DNA from: Pseudoalteromonas luteoviolacea
Lineage (GTDB): Bacteria > Pseudomonadota > Gammaproteobacteria > Enterobacterales > Alteromonadaceae
Direction: 5' to 3'
Assembly (NCBI RefSeq): GCF_001750165.1
Contig: NZ_CP015411.1
Location: 4,068,501 to 4,132,500, forward strand
DNA length: 64,000 nt
Shown one piece after another: positions 63,446-64,000 of the stretch; position 1 is the first letter of the stretch; each line of letters opens with the position of its first letter. The notes under the pieces are model-generated. The model made no database searches. It was not told the DNA's origin and saw only the letters and a program-made list of their open reading frames with translations. Position numbers and translations under genes: made by a program.

Positions 63446-64000
63446 CCAAACTCACTTTAACAGCGCCCGCGAAACTCAATCTTTTTTTGCATATCAATAA
63501 CCGTAGAGCGGATGGCTATCATGAATTGGAAAGCCTGTTCACGATGCTCGACTTTGGCGATGAACTTAGTTTTGAGCTAATTGAAGACGATGACATCCAA
63601 ATTGAAGGTGATGTGGCGGGGATCAATCATAAAGATAACCTTATTTACAAAGCAGCCAAAGCGCTTTTACCCTATCGAGCGGTGAAAAAAGGGATAAACG
63701 TACATTTAACGAAACACTTGCCTATGGGCGGAGGAGTGGGCGGTGGTTCATCTGATGCGGCGACTACCCTACTTGCCCTAAACACGCTTTGGGAATGTAA
63801 TCTGACACTGCAAGCGCTGGCAAAAATAGGATTACAACTCGGTGCAGATGTCCCTGTCTTTGTTCACGGTAAAACCGCGCTAGCCCAAGGTGTTGGGGAA
63901 GTTTTAACCCCTTTTGATTACCCTGAAAAGTGGTATTTAGTCGTCGCACCAGGCGTCCATGTTAGTACCGTAAAAGTGTTCACAGATCCGGACTTACCAC
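63442..64000 (+). CDS. ispE: 4-diphosphocytidyl-2-C-methyl-D-erythritol kinase IspE (partial)
   Basis: IspE phosphorylates CDP-methylerythritol in the non-mevalonate isoprenoid pathway. Only the first 186 residues are in view and the frame is open to the window edge. The start overlaps the lolB stop. The N-terminal APAKLNLFLHI with ADGYHELESLF and the GHMP-kinase ATP loop MGGGVGGGSSDAAT are present. Confidence 0.97.
   Translation, partial: MTKLTLTAPAKLNLFLHINNRRADGYHELESLFTMLDFGDELSFELIEDDDIQIEGDVAGINHKDNLIYKAAKALLPYRAVKKGINVHLTKHLPMGGGVGGGSSDAATTLLALNTLWECNLTLQALAKIGLQLGADVPVFVHGKTALAQGVGEVLTPFDYPEKWYLVVAPGVHVSTVKVFTDPDLP

Overview
The window looks like chromosomal DNA of a marine gammaproteobacterium, most likely Pseudoalteromonas or a close relative. 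This rests on recognised gene order (rsxABCDGE-nth; smc-zipA-ligA; hemA-prfA-prmC, sirB2-sirB1 and kdsA; lolB-ispE), protein similarity recalled from families, and large tandem tRNA arrays. No database search was possible.

Layout. 0-9.3 kb: a LapD/CsrD-type degenerate GGDEF-EAL membrane protein, the six-gene Rsx/Rnf electron-transport operon and nth. 9.4-15.2 kb: small accessory membrane proteins with two AraC-type regulators, a DUF3703 protein and an Aer-like chemoreceptor. 15.4-18.2 kb: a leftward array of one tRNA-Ala(GGC) and eight tRNA-Glu(UUC), and a rightward array of seven tRNA-Val(UAC), with promoters between them. 18.3-30.7 kb: response regulator-TPR protein, msrB, ligA, zipA, smc, an rRNA/tRNA methyltransferase and cysZ. 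30.8-34.2 kb: a secreted glycerophosphodiesterase, a small double-glycine-leader peptide and a Tat-exported berberine-bridge-type flavoenzyme.

34.6-51.8 kb is an accessory island with two polymorphic-toxin loci transcribed away from each other from a 1 kb AT-rich gap. The leftward locus encodes a 2347-residue Sec-exported SpvB/TcB-TcC-like Rhs protein whose C-terminal tip is a class 3 lipase-like domain. An ankyrin lipoprotein gene overlaps its 3' end (candidate immunity), and two small related secreted proteins flank the pair. The rightward locus encodes a TPS-like exoprotein, a CdiA-like beta-helix/DUF637-type protein with a nuclease-like tip, and an Imm49-like protein. No TpsB transporter is visible.

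52-64 kb returns to core genes: rlmM, a DUF423 protein, an alpha/beta hydrolase, a GcvA-like regulator, kdsA, sirB1, sirB2, an HD-GYP response regulator, prmC, prfA and hemA, then divergent lolB and the start of ispE.

The strongest candidates for an undescribed system are the Rhs-lipase/ankyrin-lipoprotein locus with its two bracketing small secreted proteins, the two-polypeptide CDI-like locus, and the Gly/Thr/Pro-rich leader peptide beside the flavoenzyme.
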